Source: Dinghuibacter silviterrae
Lineage (GTDB): Bacteria > Bacteroidota > Bacteroidia > Chitinophagales > Chitinophagaceae
Direction of reading: 5' to 3'
Assembly (NCBI RefSeq): GCF_004366355.1
Contig: NZ_SODV01000002.1
Location: 846,768-910,767, forward strand
DNA: 64,000 nt
In this document: piece by piece, positions 42,847 to 50,898 of the stretch
Layout: each line of letters opens with the position of its first letter
Numbering within the stretch: position 1 is the first letter of the stretch
The notes under the pieces: generated by a model
The model's input: only the letters and a program-made list of their open reading frames with translations
Database searches by the model: none
Told to the model about the DNA's origin: nothing
Program-made: the position numbers and the translations under genes

Positions 42847-43623
42847 ATGAATAAAGCGACCGTTATCCTTTTCCACGTCCTGGCTTTTTATACTGCCCGC
42901 AACGACCAGGCCCACATCAGCTTTGTCCACGAGGCCAACCGCTGGTTCCCGGAGATGGCGGCCCGCTACCACTTCACCTACGACTCCACCCGGGACTGGA
43001 ATGACCTCAACGACAGCGTCCTCTCCCGGTATCAGGTCGTGCTTTTCCTGGATACCCGGCCCGATTCGCCGGCCCAGCGGGCGGCCTTTCAGCGGTATAT
43101 GGAGCGCGGCGGGGGATGGATGGGTTTTCACTTTGCTGCTTTTGCGCTGACCCCATCAGACTACCCGGATAACTGGCCCTGGTATCACCACACGTTTCTC
43201 GGTTCGGGTTCCTATGTCAGCAATACCTGGAGACCGGTATCCGCTGTTTTGCGCGTCGAAGACCCGAACCACCCGGCCACCAAAGGGTTGCCCGCCCGGT
43301 TTACCACCGCCCCCAGCGAATGGTATCGCTGGTCCGAAGACCTCCGCACCAACCCCGATATAGACATCCTGGCGTCGATAGACCCCTCCAGCTTCCCGCT
43401 GGGGACCGGGCCAAAGCCATCCGAGATCTGGCACAGCGGCTATTATCCCGTTGTGTGGACCAACCGGCGTTTCCGGATGATCTACCTGAATATGGGGCAT
43501 AACGACATCGACTATGAGCATCATACAAACGTTGAGCTGTCCCACACTTTCGATAGTGCACCTCAGGATAGCCTGATCGTGCACGCGTTGCAGTGGCTGG
43601 GCGGAGCCGCGGCGGCGCGGTGA
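42847..43623 (+). CDS. ThuA-like domain protein
   Basis: 258 residues. The sequence has the ThuA/trehalose-utilisation fold, a class I glutamine-amidotransferase-like domain: VILFHVLAFYTARNDQAHISF, RYQVVLFLDTRPDSPAQRAAFQRYMERGGGWMGFH, NWPWYHHTFLGSGSY, NHPATKGLPARF and PVVWTNRRFRMIYLNMGHNDIDYE (short pieces of those runs). No clear signal peptide is present. Members are often found with sugar-catabolism genes and the reaction is unknown. It follows the ABC ATPase by 12 bases and precedes the GntR/GH30 pair. Some members lack the catalytic Cys, and none is seen at the expected elbow here. Confidence 0.8.
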   Translation: MNKATVILFHVLAFYTARNDQAHISFVHEANRWFPEMAARYHFTYDSTRDWNDLNDSVLSRYQVVLFLDTRPDSPAQRAAFQRYMERGGGWMGFHFAAFALTPSDYPDNWPWYHHTFLGSGSYVSNTWRPVSAVLRVEDPNHPATKGLPARFTTAPSEWYRWSEDLRTNPDIDILASIDPSSFPLGTGPKPSEIWHSGYYPVVWTNRRFRMIYLNMGHNDIDYEHHTNVELSHTFDSAPQDSLIVHALQWLGGAAAAR

Positions 43624-43726
43624 GTCGGGCCCCGGCCGGCCCGCCCCACAGGGCGCCTGCGCCCGGGAAGTCGCCGCCCGGCGGGCACTTTTTCCCTCCC
43701 CAGCGGGACTTCTGCCACAAAATGTG

Positions 43727-43734
43727 TAGGTTTG
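43727..43734 (+). promoter_or_regulatory. -7 promoter element TAGGTTTG of the GntR gene
   Basis: Exact match to TAnnTTTG, seven bases before the ATG at 43742. The 118-base gap upstream is GC-rich with short palindromes (GGCCCCGGCCGG region) and holds no other signal I can support. Confidence 0.45.
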
Positions 43735-43741
43735 ACCCTTC

Positions 43742-44470
43742 ATGAAGCTGCAGATCAACCACCAAAGCAAGATCCCTCTCCACACCCAGGTCGAGGAGCT
43801 GATCAGAAAACTGATCGACGCTCCTGAATTCCGAAGCGGGAATTTCCTCCCGAAGGAAGTAGAGTTGGCCAACCGGCTGGGGGTGTCACGTAATACGATC
43901 CGCCAGGCAACCAATAAGCTGGAATACGAAGGACTCCTCGTCCGCAAAAAGGGTGTAGGGACAAAAGTCGCCCAACGTGCCCTGTCTACCGGTCTGGATC
44001 ATTGGTACAGCTTTACGGAAGAAATGCTCCAGCAAGGTGTCCAGGTGGAAAACCTTGACGTCCGGGTGGAAAAGGTAAAGGCGGACGAAAAGGTGGCCAA
44101 GTTTTTTAACATCCCCCTCCACCGCAATGTCGTCAAACTGTCCCGGCTGAGGGGCACGGCGGGTGAACCTTTTGTGTACTTCGAAAGCTTTTTTCATCCC
44201 CGGATCGGGTTGACGGAACACGAAGACTTTTCCGGTCCATTGTACCACCTCCTGGAAGAAAAATTCGGGGTCGTGGTCGTGCGGTCCAGCGAACACATCA
44301 GTGCCCGGCTGGCGGGTCCTGTGTCCAGGAAACTGCGGATGGAACCTCACGCGCCCGTCCTTTTCCGGGAGCGGTTTGTCTACGATCCGGGAGACCGGCC
44401 CATCGAATACAATACAGGCTTCTATCGTGCCGACAAGTTTACCTATTCGATAGACATCAAGAAACCATGA
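43742..44470 (+). CDS. GntR/HutC-family transcriptional regulator with UTRA domain
   Basis: 242 residues. The winged-helix GntR domain is at 1-75 (IPLHTQVEELIRKLIDAPEF, FLPKEVELANRLGVSRNTIRQATNKLEYEGLLVRKKGVGTKV). The UTRA ligand domain runs from ~90 to 240 (VVKLSRLRGTAGEPFVYFESFF, then VLFRERFVYDPGDRPIEYNTGFYRADKFTYSI). UTRA regulators usually sense a sugar phosphate or amino-sugar. The gene overlaps the following GH30-like glycosidase by four bases (ATGA), so it probably controls that enzyme and itself. Confidence 0.92.
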   Translation: MKLQINHQSKIPLHTQVEELIRKLIDAPEFRSGNFLPKEVELANRLGVSRNTIRQATNKLEYEGLLVRKKGVGTKVAQRALSTGLDHWYSFTEEMLQQGVQVENLDVRVEKVKADEKVAKFFNIPLHRNVVKLSRLRGTAGEPFVYFESFFHPRIGLTEHEDFSGPLYHLLEEKFGVVVVRSSEHISARLAGPVSRKLRMEPHAPVLFRERFVYDPGDRPIEYNTGFYRADKFTYSIDIKKP

Positions 44471-46251
44471 AGCTGTTTTTCTCCCTGCTGCTGCTCACGA
44501 CCCTGCCCTTTGCCCCGACCCTTGCCCAGGTTGAGCTGGAGCCCTGGGGCAACCTGAACGGCATCCGGCTCCATGGGCGGTTTATCCCGTTCATGACCAG
44601 TCTGAGGGTCGTCTCCGGGGATGGGACGCTAATCGTCAGCACCGCCAGGGATAAGCAACAACCCCGGTACGGAAGGGATGGCCACCGTCAATGGGTGACG
44701 ACCCGTATCGACAGCCTTTATTTCACCGAAGAAGTCGAAGACCTGGGCGAAGGACGCGCGAGGGTGCACCTTACCTGTTATGCCGCCGCCGACCAACACC
44801 TGGAAGGCATTTATTTTTCCTTGCAGGTGCCCGTGGAAGCGGGGCCACCCGACACGATCGTCTATACGCTGCCGTCCGGCAGCCATGCCCTTTACTCCGG
44901 CACGCCCACCCAGGCCAACATCCCCCTCCATGAGGGCGACGTCTCGTTGGGGGATACCCTTAAAGCGACGATCGACCTCCGGGTAAGCGGCCCGGTCGAC
45001 CGCGCTCCTGTACAGTTGACGGTCCATGCCGACCACCCCGGCCGCGTGTTCGACGGAATCGGGGGCAACTTCCGGTTGCAAAACCCGAGGCTCGATCCGC
45101 CGGTCATCGACTACAACCTCAGCCATCTTCGCGTCGCGTGGGGGAGGGTGGAGTTGCCCTGGCGGTTTTGGCAACCCCATCTGGACGACCATCCCCTGGA
45201 TTCTTTTGGCCACCTGCCCACGGTCATCACGCAGGCCATGGACATGGCCGCCCGTCTTTCCAAAATGGGTATCCCTATTGTTTTGTCCGCCTGGTCCGCC
45301 CCGGACTGGGCCGTTCAAGGGACCTACCAACCCACAAACAATCACCTCGACCCCACCCGTATTCCGGACGTTTGCAAGTCCATCGCCGACTATATCGCCT
45401 GTTTGCACGACCACTATGGCACCGAGGTCAGGTATTTTTCCCTCAACGAATCCAACATCGGTATCAACGTCCGCATGACCGGTGAGGAGCACGACGCCTT
45501 TATCAAAGCCCTGGGCGCCTATCTCGCTTCCCGCGGCCTTCATACGAAACTCCTGCTGGGCGACAACGGCGACGCGCTCGATCCAGCCTTTATCCAACCG
45601 GCGTTGGCCGACACTGCCGCCCGCCCGTATATCGGCGCCGTGTCCTTCCATGCCTGGAGGGGCTGGGACACCGCCCACCTCAGCCCCTGGTCGGCCGCGG
45701 CCACCCAGCTGGGCGTACCCCTTCTTGTTGCCGAGGGCGGCATAGACGCAGGCGCCTGGAGGTACCCCGTGCTTTTCCAGGATCCATCGTATGCTTTGAA
45801 AGAGATCATGATTTATACCCGTATCCTGGGTGTCTGTCAACCTACCAGCATTCTTCCCTGGCAACTGACCAGCGACTATTCCCTGCTGGCCGGTAACGGC
45901 CTTTGCGGGGACAACGGCATGTTCCGTCCTACACAGCGGTTTTGGAACCTGCGGCAGTTGTCCGCGACACCTTTTGGTCTGCACTTTTTGCCCGTATCCT
46001 GCGATCGTTCCGACATCGAATGCGCGGCCCTCGGCAATCCACCCAAGGGGGGCTTTGCTATTCATATTGTGAACAACGGGGCTACCTGCGAGGCTTTCAT
46101 CGAGGGGGTGCCGGCGGCAGTGAAGACCCTTCGCGTGTATGTGACGAGTGCGACGAAGTCGATGGAGGTGGAGGCGCCTTTGAAGGTCGTGGGGGGGAAG
46201 GTGGCTTTGAAGTTGGAGGAGGGGAGTTTTGTGACGTTGGTTAGTCAGTGA
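44467..46251 (+). CDS. Secreted glycoside hydrolase, GH30/GH-A clan-like
   Basis: 594 residues with signal peptide MKLFFSLLLLTTLPFAPTLAQ. An N-terminal beta domain (~25-190) precedes a TIM-barrel beginning at FDGIGGNFRLQNP, which matches the start of GH30 catalytic domains. The presumed acid/base is Glu328 in YFSLNESNIGIN and the nucleophile Glu423 in LLVAEGGIDAG. A C-terminal beta domain ends the protein, as in GH30. The likely substrate is a beta-linked glucan, xylan or glucosylceramide-type glycan; it cannot be chosen. Translation is coupled to the GntR regulator. The 3' end overlaps the convergent nucleotidyltransferase gene by 11 bases. Confidence 0.8.
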   Translation: MKLFFSLLLLTTLPFAPTLAQVELEPWGNLNGIRLHGRFIPFMTSLRVVSGDGTLIVSTARDKQQPRYGRDGHRQWVTTRIDSLYFTEEVEDLGEGRARVHLTCYAAADQHLEGIYFSLQVPVEAGPPDTIVYTLPSGSHALYSGTPTQANIPLHEGDVSLGDTLKATIDLRVSGPVDRAPVQLTVHADHPGRVFDGIGGNFRLQNPRLDPPVIDYNLSHLRVAWGRVELPWRFWQPHLDDHPLDSFGHLPTVITQAMDMAARLSKMGIPIVLSAWSAPDWAVQGTYQPTNNHLDPTRIPDVCKSIADYIACLHDHYGTEVRYFSLNESNIGINVRMTGEEHDAFIKALGAYLASRGLHTKLLLGDNGDALDPAFIQPALADTAARPYIGAVSFHAWRGWDTAHLSPWSAAATQLGVPLLVAEGGIDAGAWRYPVLFQDPSYALKEIMIYTRILGVCQPTSILPWQLTSDYSLLAGNGLCGDNGMFRPTQRFWNLRQLSATPFGLHFLPVSCDRSDIECAALGNPPKGGFAIHIVNNGATCEAFIEGVPAAVKTLRVYVTSATKSMEVEAPLKVVGGKVALKLEEGSFVTLVSQ

Positions 46252-46927
46252 CGAATTTTCTAATGTTGGGCAATAGATAGGTGTTCGCTGCCCCTGCTGA
46301 AAAGCTAATATGCGCATTCAGCCATTCTTCTACGTTTCGGTTGGCAAGCAAATCGGCAAACTCAGTTTTTAAGTACTCCCTTAACACACTTTCTGACTCT
46401 GCCATCTCTTGCCATATACTGCTTCTATTGTTTAGGACGTAGACAATATCTTCAAAATCAGTGCTGACACGTCCATCATTTTTCCCTCTGCTCTTGAATG
46501 CTTCAAACTTGGCGGCTAGAAAAAAAGGCGCTTTAAAAATATTGACGGTATTCCGCTCGTCCAGTATTATCAATATGGAGTTCTTAAACCCTTCGAGATA
46601 CCACTTATTGTTGAAACCCAGTATTTTTTCCTCCAGAGGCATAAAATCAACGATTAGGTTGTCCATGAGAAACCGGCCGACAAATTTTGCACTGGTATCA
46701 TTTTTAAATCCCAATGAACGAAGGTGCTCCTCCAGTTGCGCAAATGCCATCCTGGTGTAGATTTCAACCAAGACATCGACGTCATCTGTAGGTCGGATTT
46801 CTCTCGTTTCACGGTCGGCATACAACGACGAAACAGCACCCCCTACGAAAACAAAATTCTGCCCTAAGAGGCCGGCAAGCGCTTGATTCACTGCCTTGAT
46901 GCGTACAATATTTGTGTGATCGCTCAT
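46241..46927 (-). CDS. AbiEii-like nucleotidyltransferase (possible toxin)
   Basis: 228 residues. The nucleotidyltransferase core is visible as FVGGAVSSLYADRETREIRP followed by TDDVDVLVEI, with the paired Asp metal ligands, and later VDFMPLEEKILG. These are the features of the MNT/AbiEii superfamily. In type IV toxin-antitoxin or abortive-infection systems such enzymes add nucleotides to tRNA or proteins. The gene lies four bases after the stop of a winged-helix gene, as in AbiE operons (regulator first). The sequence is AT-richer than the flanking operons, suggesting acquisition by transfer. Confidence 0.8.
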   Translation of the reverse strand: MSDHTNIVRIKAVNQALAGLLGQNFVFVGGAVSSLYADRETREIRPTDDVDVLVEIYTRMAFAQLEEHLRSLGFKNDTSAKFVGRFLMDNLIVDFMPLEEKILGFNNKWYLEGFKNSILIILDERNTVNIFKAPFFLAAKFEAFKSRGKNDGRVSTDFEDIVYVLNNRSSIWQEMAESESVLREYLKTEFADLLANRNVEEWLNAHISFSAGAANTYLLPNIRKFVTD

Positions 46928-46931
46928 ACGG

Positions 46932-47426
46932 CTACAATATTATCCGATGTAATTCCTCAATCGCGATCTTAAGCTCCCGCGTTTTGCCCACCCTGATCAC
47001 ATCGATCAAAGCAAGCATCTTGTAAAGATCATCATCTTTTGCGGCGGCGTGAGTGACATTATCGTAAAGCGGAAGGATCGACTCGCCTATTACCTTCCCC
47101 ATGGCGTCTGGCCACACGTAGGCTCGTTCGCTCTTAATGAATTGTTGGATAAAAGGATGTGAATGCGCCGTTGGAAGTCCATTGACAATGCCACCGGGGA
47201 TAACAGGAAATACAACATGAAGCCCGTATTCGATAAATTCCATCAGTGTTTGCCGGTGTACCCTCCGTTTTTCGGGGTTAATCAATCCTGCAACAGCACT
47301 TCGCTGAAGGGACAATGAAATTTCTGCGGGACTAAGAAATAGTTCACTCGCCAGGTCCTTGTTTTGCCAGGGGTGCTCTCCGTAGATAATAACCTTCAAT
47401 AGGATGACGATATCCTGAGGACGCAT
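46932..47426 (-). CDS. Winged-helix protein, probable AbiEi-like antitoxin/regulator
   Basis: 164 residues from the ATG at 47426 (MRPQDIVILLKVIIYG). A DNA-binding winged helix covers residues 1-70 (HPWQNKDLASELFLSPAEISLSL, then SAVAGLINPEKRRVHRQTLMEF). The rest is helical (VFPVIPGGIVNGLPTAHSHPF and others). It is the first gene of a two-gene unit with the nucleotidyltransferase. Earlier starts (ATG 47444, TTG 47450) sit on top of or directly beside the promoter element, so I chose 47426. It probably represses its own promoter through the 26-bp dyad upstream. Confidence 0.75.
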   Translation of the reverse strand: MRPQDIVILLKVIIYGEHPWQNKDLASELFLSPAEISLSLQRSAVAGLINPEKRRVHRQTLMEFIEYGLHVVFPVIPGGIVNGLPTAHSHPFIQQFIKSERAYVWPDAMGKVIGESILPLYDNVTHAAAKDDDLYKMLALIDVIRVGKTRELKIAIEELHRIIL

Positions 47427-47447
47427 GCCGTTGTGACTTCGCATGCC

Positions 47448-47479
47448 CAAAGATACATTTTCGATTTACAATTTGCAAA
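47448..47479 (-). promoter_or_regulatory. Promoter of the AbiE-like unit: TTTG-N20-TATCTTTG
   Basis: On the minus strand TTTTG is followed by 20 bases and TATCTTTG (47448-47455). This is the complete Bacteroidota -33/-7 promoter with consensus spacing, the best promoter match in the window. Confidence 0.65.
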
Positions 47480-47488
47480 ATGTAAATC
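47463..47488. promoter_or_regulatory. 26-bp near-perfect palindromic operator overlapping the -33 element
   Basis: GATTTACA (47463-47470) and TGTAAATC (47481-47488) flank a central TTTGCAAA (47472-47479). Only one symmetric base pair breaks the dyad. It covers the -33 box of the winged-helix gene promoter, an ideal place for autorepression. Confidence 0.7.
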
Positions 47489-47502
47489 ATAATTTAAAAC
47501 AC

Positions 47503-47521
47503 TGTTCGCATTTCGCGAACA
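47503..47521 (-). terminator. Terminator of the cupin gene
   Basis: TGTTCGC/GCGAACA (7-bp stem, five-base loop) lies 12 bases after the cupin stop codon on the minus strand and is followed by a T-rich run (GTGTTTTAAATT). Confidence 0.55.
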
Positions 47522-47533
47522 AAGAACAAGCTA

Positions 47534-47974
47534 TTACTTCTGCAAGTAATTGATTAACACCACCAATGTATCCGCCCCCGCGAACACCCCATGCGAACTC
47601 CCCGGCCGGGTCAACACCGCATCCCCCGCCCGAACGGTAAAGGAGCTGTCATTCATCCGCATGGTGCCGGACCCGCTGAGAATATAGTAGATCTCATCCT
47701 TCTCCTGAAGGTGGTACCCAATGGACGCCCCCGGCAGCAAGACCCGTTTGCGGAAAACCAGGGTAAGCCCCTGGGCATGGGCAAAAAAGCTATACGCAAT
47801 GGTGGTGCCCGTACCGTTATGAGGCCCCGGCTGGACCTGGGCAATGTCGCGCTCATGTTCGAGGATAAAGGGCTCAGGTCCCCGGACGGCGGGCTCAAGG
47901 CCCCCAACGGGCTCCGGCCCCCGCATAGGCGCGGCCAGCCCAAACAGGATCGATAATAAGAGTATATACCGCAT
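47534..47974 (-). CDS. Secreted cupin-domain protein
   Basis: 146 residues from the ATG at 47974. The N-terminus MRYILLLSILFGLAAPMRG is a signal peptide, and a spacer rich in GPEP repeats follows. The cupin fold contains VLLPGASIGYHLQEKDEIYYIL and SGSGTMRMNDSSFTVRAGDAVL, then TRPGSSHGVFAGADTLVVLINY. The metal ligands are His (GYHLQE), Glu and a C-terminal His (SHGV), so it probably binds a metal. The reaction is unknown. It is divergent from the ECF sigma gene, with a 79-base shared upstream region. Confidence 0.82.
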   Translation of the reverse strand: MRYILLLSILFGLAAPMRGPEPVGGLEPAVRGPEPFILEHERDIAQVQPGPHNGTGTTIAYSFFAHAQGLTLVFRKRVLLPGASIGYHLQEKDEIYYILSGSGTMRMNDSSFTVRAGDAVLTRPGSSHGVFAGADTLVVLINYLQK

Positions 47975-47979
47975 ACAAG

Positions 47980-47987
47980 AAAAAATA
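47980..47987 (-). promoter_or_regulatory. Candidate -7 element (TATTTTTT)
   Basis: TATTTTTT on the minus strand ends five bases before the ATG at 47974 of the cupin gene. Confidence 0.25.
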
Positions 47988-48053
47988 CGGAAATTCCGGT
48001 AACCTTTTCCCCATCCCCGGGTATAAATAGATGTAAACCCCCAAAATAGCCGA

Positions 48054-48596
48054 ATGCTGCCGGTCGAACTGTCCGATGAGAAAATAATGTTGAGGGTCAA
48101 AGAAGGCCACCTGTCGGAACTGACGGAGCTGTTCGACCGTTACCATTTGAAGCTGTTCAACTTCTTCTGGAAGCTGACGTTCGACAAACCGGCGAGCGAG
48201 GACCTGACGCAGACGCTTTTTTACAGGGTGATGAAGTACCGGTTGACCTTTAATGTCGAGCAGGGCAGTTTTAAAAGCTGGGTGTACAGGATGGCGAGGA
48301 ATATCCATGTGGATTTTTGCAACGAACAGGCAAAGCGCCCGGACCGGTACAAACACGCGGAGGAGCACCTGGAACGGCTGGCGGACGGGGGAGAGCGGTA
48401 TAACGAGGACCACCTGGTGCAACTGGATGCGGCTCTGTTAAAACTGGACCCGGAGCAACGCGAGCTGATCGTGATGAGCCGCTACCAGGGGTTGAAATAC
48501 GACGAAATATCACAGATCAAAGATATATCGGTGCCCGCGATCAAGGTCCGGATACACCGGGCCATCAAAGAACTGAGACAATACTATTTCACATGA
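48054..48596 (+). CDS. ECF RNA polymerase sigma factor
   Basis: 180 residues. Region 2 has LTELFDRYHLKLFNFFWKLTFDKPASEDLTQTLFYRVMKY and SFKSWVYRMARNIHVDF; region 4 has LDPEQRELIVMSRYQGLKYDEIS and VPAIKVRIHRAIKELRQYY (pieces of longer runs). It is followed, with a four-base overlap, by a zinc-finger anti-sigma gene and then two DUF4097 genes. It is expected to drive transcription of this operon when the anti-sigma releases it. The signal is unknown. Confidence 0.92.
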   Translation: MLPVELSDEKIMLRVKEGHLSELTELFDRYHLKLFNFFWKLTFDKPASEDLTQTLFYRVMKYRLTFNVEQGSFKSWVYRMARNIHVDFCNEQAKRPDRYKHAEEHLERLADGGERYNEDHLVQLDAALLKLDPEQRELIVMSRYQGLKYDEISQIKDISVPAIKVRIHRAIKELRQYYFT

Positions 48597-49393
48597 CTTG
48601 TGCAGAAGTACAGGCGATGTTGCCGGAATTGATAGACGAGACGCTGGACCTTTCCCTGAAGGCCGACGTGGACCGTCACTTGCTGACCTGCCCGGAATGT
48701 AGCCAGGCGTCGAGCGAGATCAGGGAACTTTTTAAAGCCATGGAAAACGACCGGCCCCTTCGACCCTCCATTGCGCTGAAGGATAACTTCCTTGCGATGG
48801 TGGAAGCGGAAACGGTGGCAATGGAGGCGTCGAAGCGCCGGGACGCCGGCAAGCTGGTCGCTATGAGTTGGTGGTCGGCCCTCGGGAAAACGGCGGTGGC
48901 GGCAGCGATCCTTCTCCTGGGGATCGGTATCGGATACCGGATACACAATGGCTCCGAAGCCGCCTCTTCCAAGGAGGTAGCCGACCTGAAAAATGCGGTA
49001 AAGGACGTGAAGGAAACGCTGATGATCAATATGCTGGGCAACGAATCGGCCAGCGAAAGGATAAAGGCCGTCAACTATGCAGAGGAGATACCGGCGCCGA
49101 ACCAGCGGGTCATCAATGCCCTGGTGGGGGCCTTGAACACCGACAAGAGCGTGAACGTACGCCTGGCGGCACTATATTCCCTGGCGCGGTACAACGACAA
49201 CCGGGCGGTAACGGACTCCCTGGTGTCGTCGCTGGGCCGGCAGACCGAACCCATCATACAAATCGTACTCATCAATATCCTCGGCGAAAGAAGGGAACCC
49301 AAGGCCATACAGCCGATCCGGAACCTGCTCGACAACCAAAAGACGCTCAAAGAGGTCAAAGACATGGCCCGCAAAGAACTGAACAAACTATAA
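48593..49393 (+). CDS. Membrane anti-sigma factor with zinc finger and periplasmic HEAT repeats
   Basis: 266 residues. The N-terminal zinc-finger anti-sigma motif has CAEVQAMLPELIDETL and HLLTCPECSQ (His/Cys/Cys ligands). A transmembrane helix lies near residues 101-118 (TAVAAAILLLGIGIGY). The periplasmic part has HEAT-like repeats from about residue 155 (NQRVINALVGALNTDKSVNVRLAALYSLARY, then AVTDSLVSSLGRQTEPIIQIVLINILGERREP, cut here into short pieces). It should bind the preceding sigma factor. HEAT repeats on an anti-sigma suggest sensing through protein contacts in the periplasm. Confidence 0.88.
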   Translation: MTCAEVQAMLPELIDETLDLSLKADVDRHLLTCPECSQASSEIRELFKAMENDRPLRPSIALKDNFLAMVEAETVAMEASKRRDAGKLVAMSWWSALGKTAVAAAILLLGIGIGYRIHNGSEAASSKEVADLKNAVKDVKETLMINMLGNESASERIKAVNYAEEIPAPNQRVINALVGALNTDKSVNVRLAALYSLARYNDNRAVTDSLVSSLGRQTEPIIQIVLINILGERREPKAIQPIRNLLDNQKTLKEVKDMARKELNKL

Positions 49394-49406
49394 CCAAACA
49401 CATATT

Positions 49407-50180
49407 ATGAAGATTCTGACTTATGGGCTGGCGCTGGGCGCCTTGCTCCTGGCTTCCCGTACCCTGCACGCACAGGAATACAAGATCGACGTATCGTCGG
49501 TCAAAGACGCCCAGCTTTTCCTGGAAGACATCAATGGCGACCTGCCCATAGAAGGCTACAGCGGGAACGAAATCGTCATTACCACCGAGGGCATGGGCGA
49601 AACGCCCGAACGTGCCAAGGGTCTCAAAGCCGTTTTTCCCGGTGGCGACGACAATACCGGGATCGGTCTCAGCGTGACGAAAGACGGCGGACACATTTTT
49701 GTCCATGGCGTGCTTCCGTTTAACCGGGACGCCAACTACAAGATCAAGGTGCCCTCCAACCTCCGGCTCACGGTCAAAAGGGGATGCGAGCGTTCCTCGG
49801 CGGTCATTATCTCCAACATGACCAATGAAGTGGACGTCGACAACTGCCACGACATCACCCTTAAAAACGTCACCGGGCCGCTGGTACTCTCGACCATCGC
49901 CGGCGACATTAAGGTTGCCTTTGCACAGGTGTCCAAAGACAAACCCATTTCCATTGCTTCCATCAGCGGCGAAATCGACGTGACCCTTCCCGCCAGTGCG
50001 CCGATCAACCTGGAGATGAGCACGATGTCTGGAGGGATGTATACCGACTTCGACCTGAAACAGGCCAGCAAGGATATGCAAAAGGTCGGGGGCGGCAGTG
50101 TCAAGGCCAACCTTAACGGAGGAGGGGTCGACTTCAAGATCACCGACATCAGCGGCAACATCTACTTAAGAAAAGGATAG
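49407..50180 (+). CDS. Secreted DUF4097-type beta-helix protein
   Basis: 257 residues with signal peptide MKILTYGLALGALLLASRTLHAQ. The mature part is made of short beta-strand repeats typical of DUF4097 (GDLPIEGYSGNEIVITTEG, SVTKDGGHIFVHGVLPF, ASISGEIDVTLPASAPINLEM, ISGNIYLRKG). These proteins are probably periplasmic or outer-membrane attached and often follow ECF sigma/anti-sigma genes. Function is unknown. It follows the anti-sigma gene by 13 bases, and its paralogue follows three bases later. Confidence 0.85.
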   Translation: MKILTYGLALGALLLASRTLHAQEYKIDVSSVKDAQLFLEDINGDLPIEGYSGNEIVITTEGMGETPERAKGLKAVFPGGDDNTGIGLSVTKDGGHIFVHGVLPFNRDANYKIKVPSNLRLTVKRGCERSSAVIISNMTNEVDVDNCHDITLKNVTGPLVLSTIAGDIKVAFAQVSKDKPISIASISGEIDVTLPASAPINLEMSTMSGGMYTDFDLKQASKDMQKVGGGSVKANLNGGGVDFKITDISGNIYLRKG

Positions 50181-50183
50181 ACC

Positions 50184-50846
50184 ATGAAAACATTGATCAC
50201 CCTACTGCTCCTGACCGCCGGCAGCGCCGCGGCAAGGGCCCAGACGCCCCGGCTCGTGGACGAGCACGTCCCCCTGGGGGCGGGGGGCCACGTAAAGCTG
50301 GACATCCAGATCGTCGATTCCATCCAGGTCGTGACCTGGGACAAAAACGAGGTCTGGGTCAAAGGATCCATCGACGTGAACGACAACAAGGAGAACGACA
50401 AATATGTCGTGACGTTCGATAAATCGCCGGACAAGGTGGAGGTAAAGACGCGGCTGGAAAAGATCGAAGAGAACAAAGGCTGCAATTGCAACTGTAACAA
50501 TGTACAGGCGGCCTTTACGGTATACGTGCCCGCCGGCACCGACGTCTCGATCGAAACCATCAACGGCAACATCACCATCACCGGTCAGACCGGCGCCGTC
50601 CGCGCCCACTCTATCAGCGGGTTCGTTGACATGGCCGTCAACCCCGCTCAAAAGGCCGACCTGAAGTTCAGGACCATCAGCGGCAACATGTACTCCAACC
50701 TCAACCTGGAGGTGCAGGACAAACACTACCTTCACCAGGTCGGGGGGAATGTCGTCACGACCCTGAACGGGGGTGGGGGCAAATCCATCGACCTGGAGAC
50801 CATCAGCGGGGATATTTTCCTGAGGAAGGCAAAGGAGGGACTATGA
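50184..50846 (+). CDS. Secreted DUF4097-type beta-helix protein (paralogue)
   Basis: 220 residues with signal peptide MKTLITLLLLTAGSAAARAQ. The repeats match the neighbouring protein (GGHVKLDIQIVDSIQVVTWD, VSIETINGNITITGQ, HSISGFVDMAVNPAQ, FRTISGNMYSNLNLEV, ETISGDIFLRKA). It probably arose by duplication and diverged. A short cysteine pair (CNCNC) near residue 98 is unusual for the family. It is the last gene of the sigma operon; the peptide gene 53 bases downstream has its own promoter. Confidence 0.85.
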   Translation: MKTLITLLLLTAGSAAARAQTPRLVDEHVPLGAGGHVKLDIQIVDSIQVVTWDKNEVWVKGSIDVNDNKENDKYVVTFDKSPDKVEVKTRLEKIEENKGCNCNCNNVQAAFTVYVPAGTDVSIETINGNITITGQTGAVRAHSISGFVDMAVNPAQKADLKFRTISGNMYSNLNLEVQDKHYLHQVGGNVVTTLNGGGGKSIDLETISGDIFLRKAKEGL

Positions 50847-50850
50847 CAGC

Positions 50851-50881
50851 TTTGGAGAATTCCTTTTTTGTAGTAATTTAT
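50851..50881 (+). promoter_or_regulatory. Candidate promoter TTTG-N19-TAATTTAT for the cysteine-rich peptide
   Basis: TTTG (50851-50854) and TAATTTAT (50874-50881) have the standard 19-base spacing and lie just after the stop of the upstream DUF4097 gene, 17 bases before the ATG at 50899. Confidence 0.45.
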
Positions 50882-50898
50882 AGGGTAAAACCATAGAA

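Noticed and set aside
44629-46317. 562-codon minus-strand open frame over the GH30-like gene
   Set aside because: Antisense shadow of a gene with signal peptide and catalytic motifs; its own translation shows no fold or motif.
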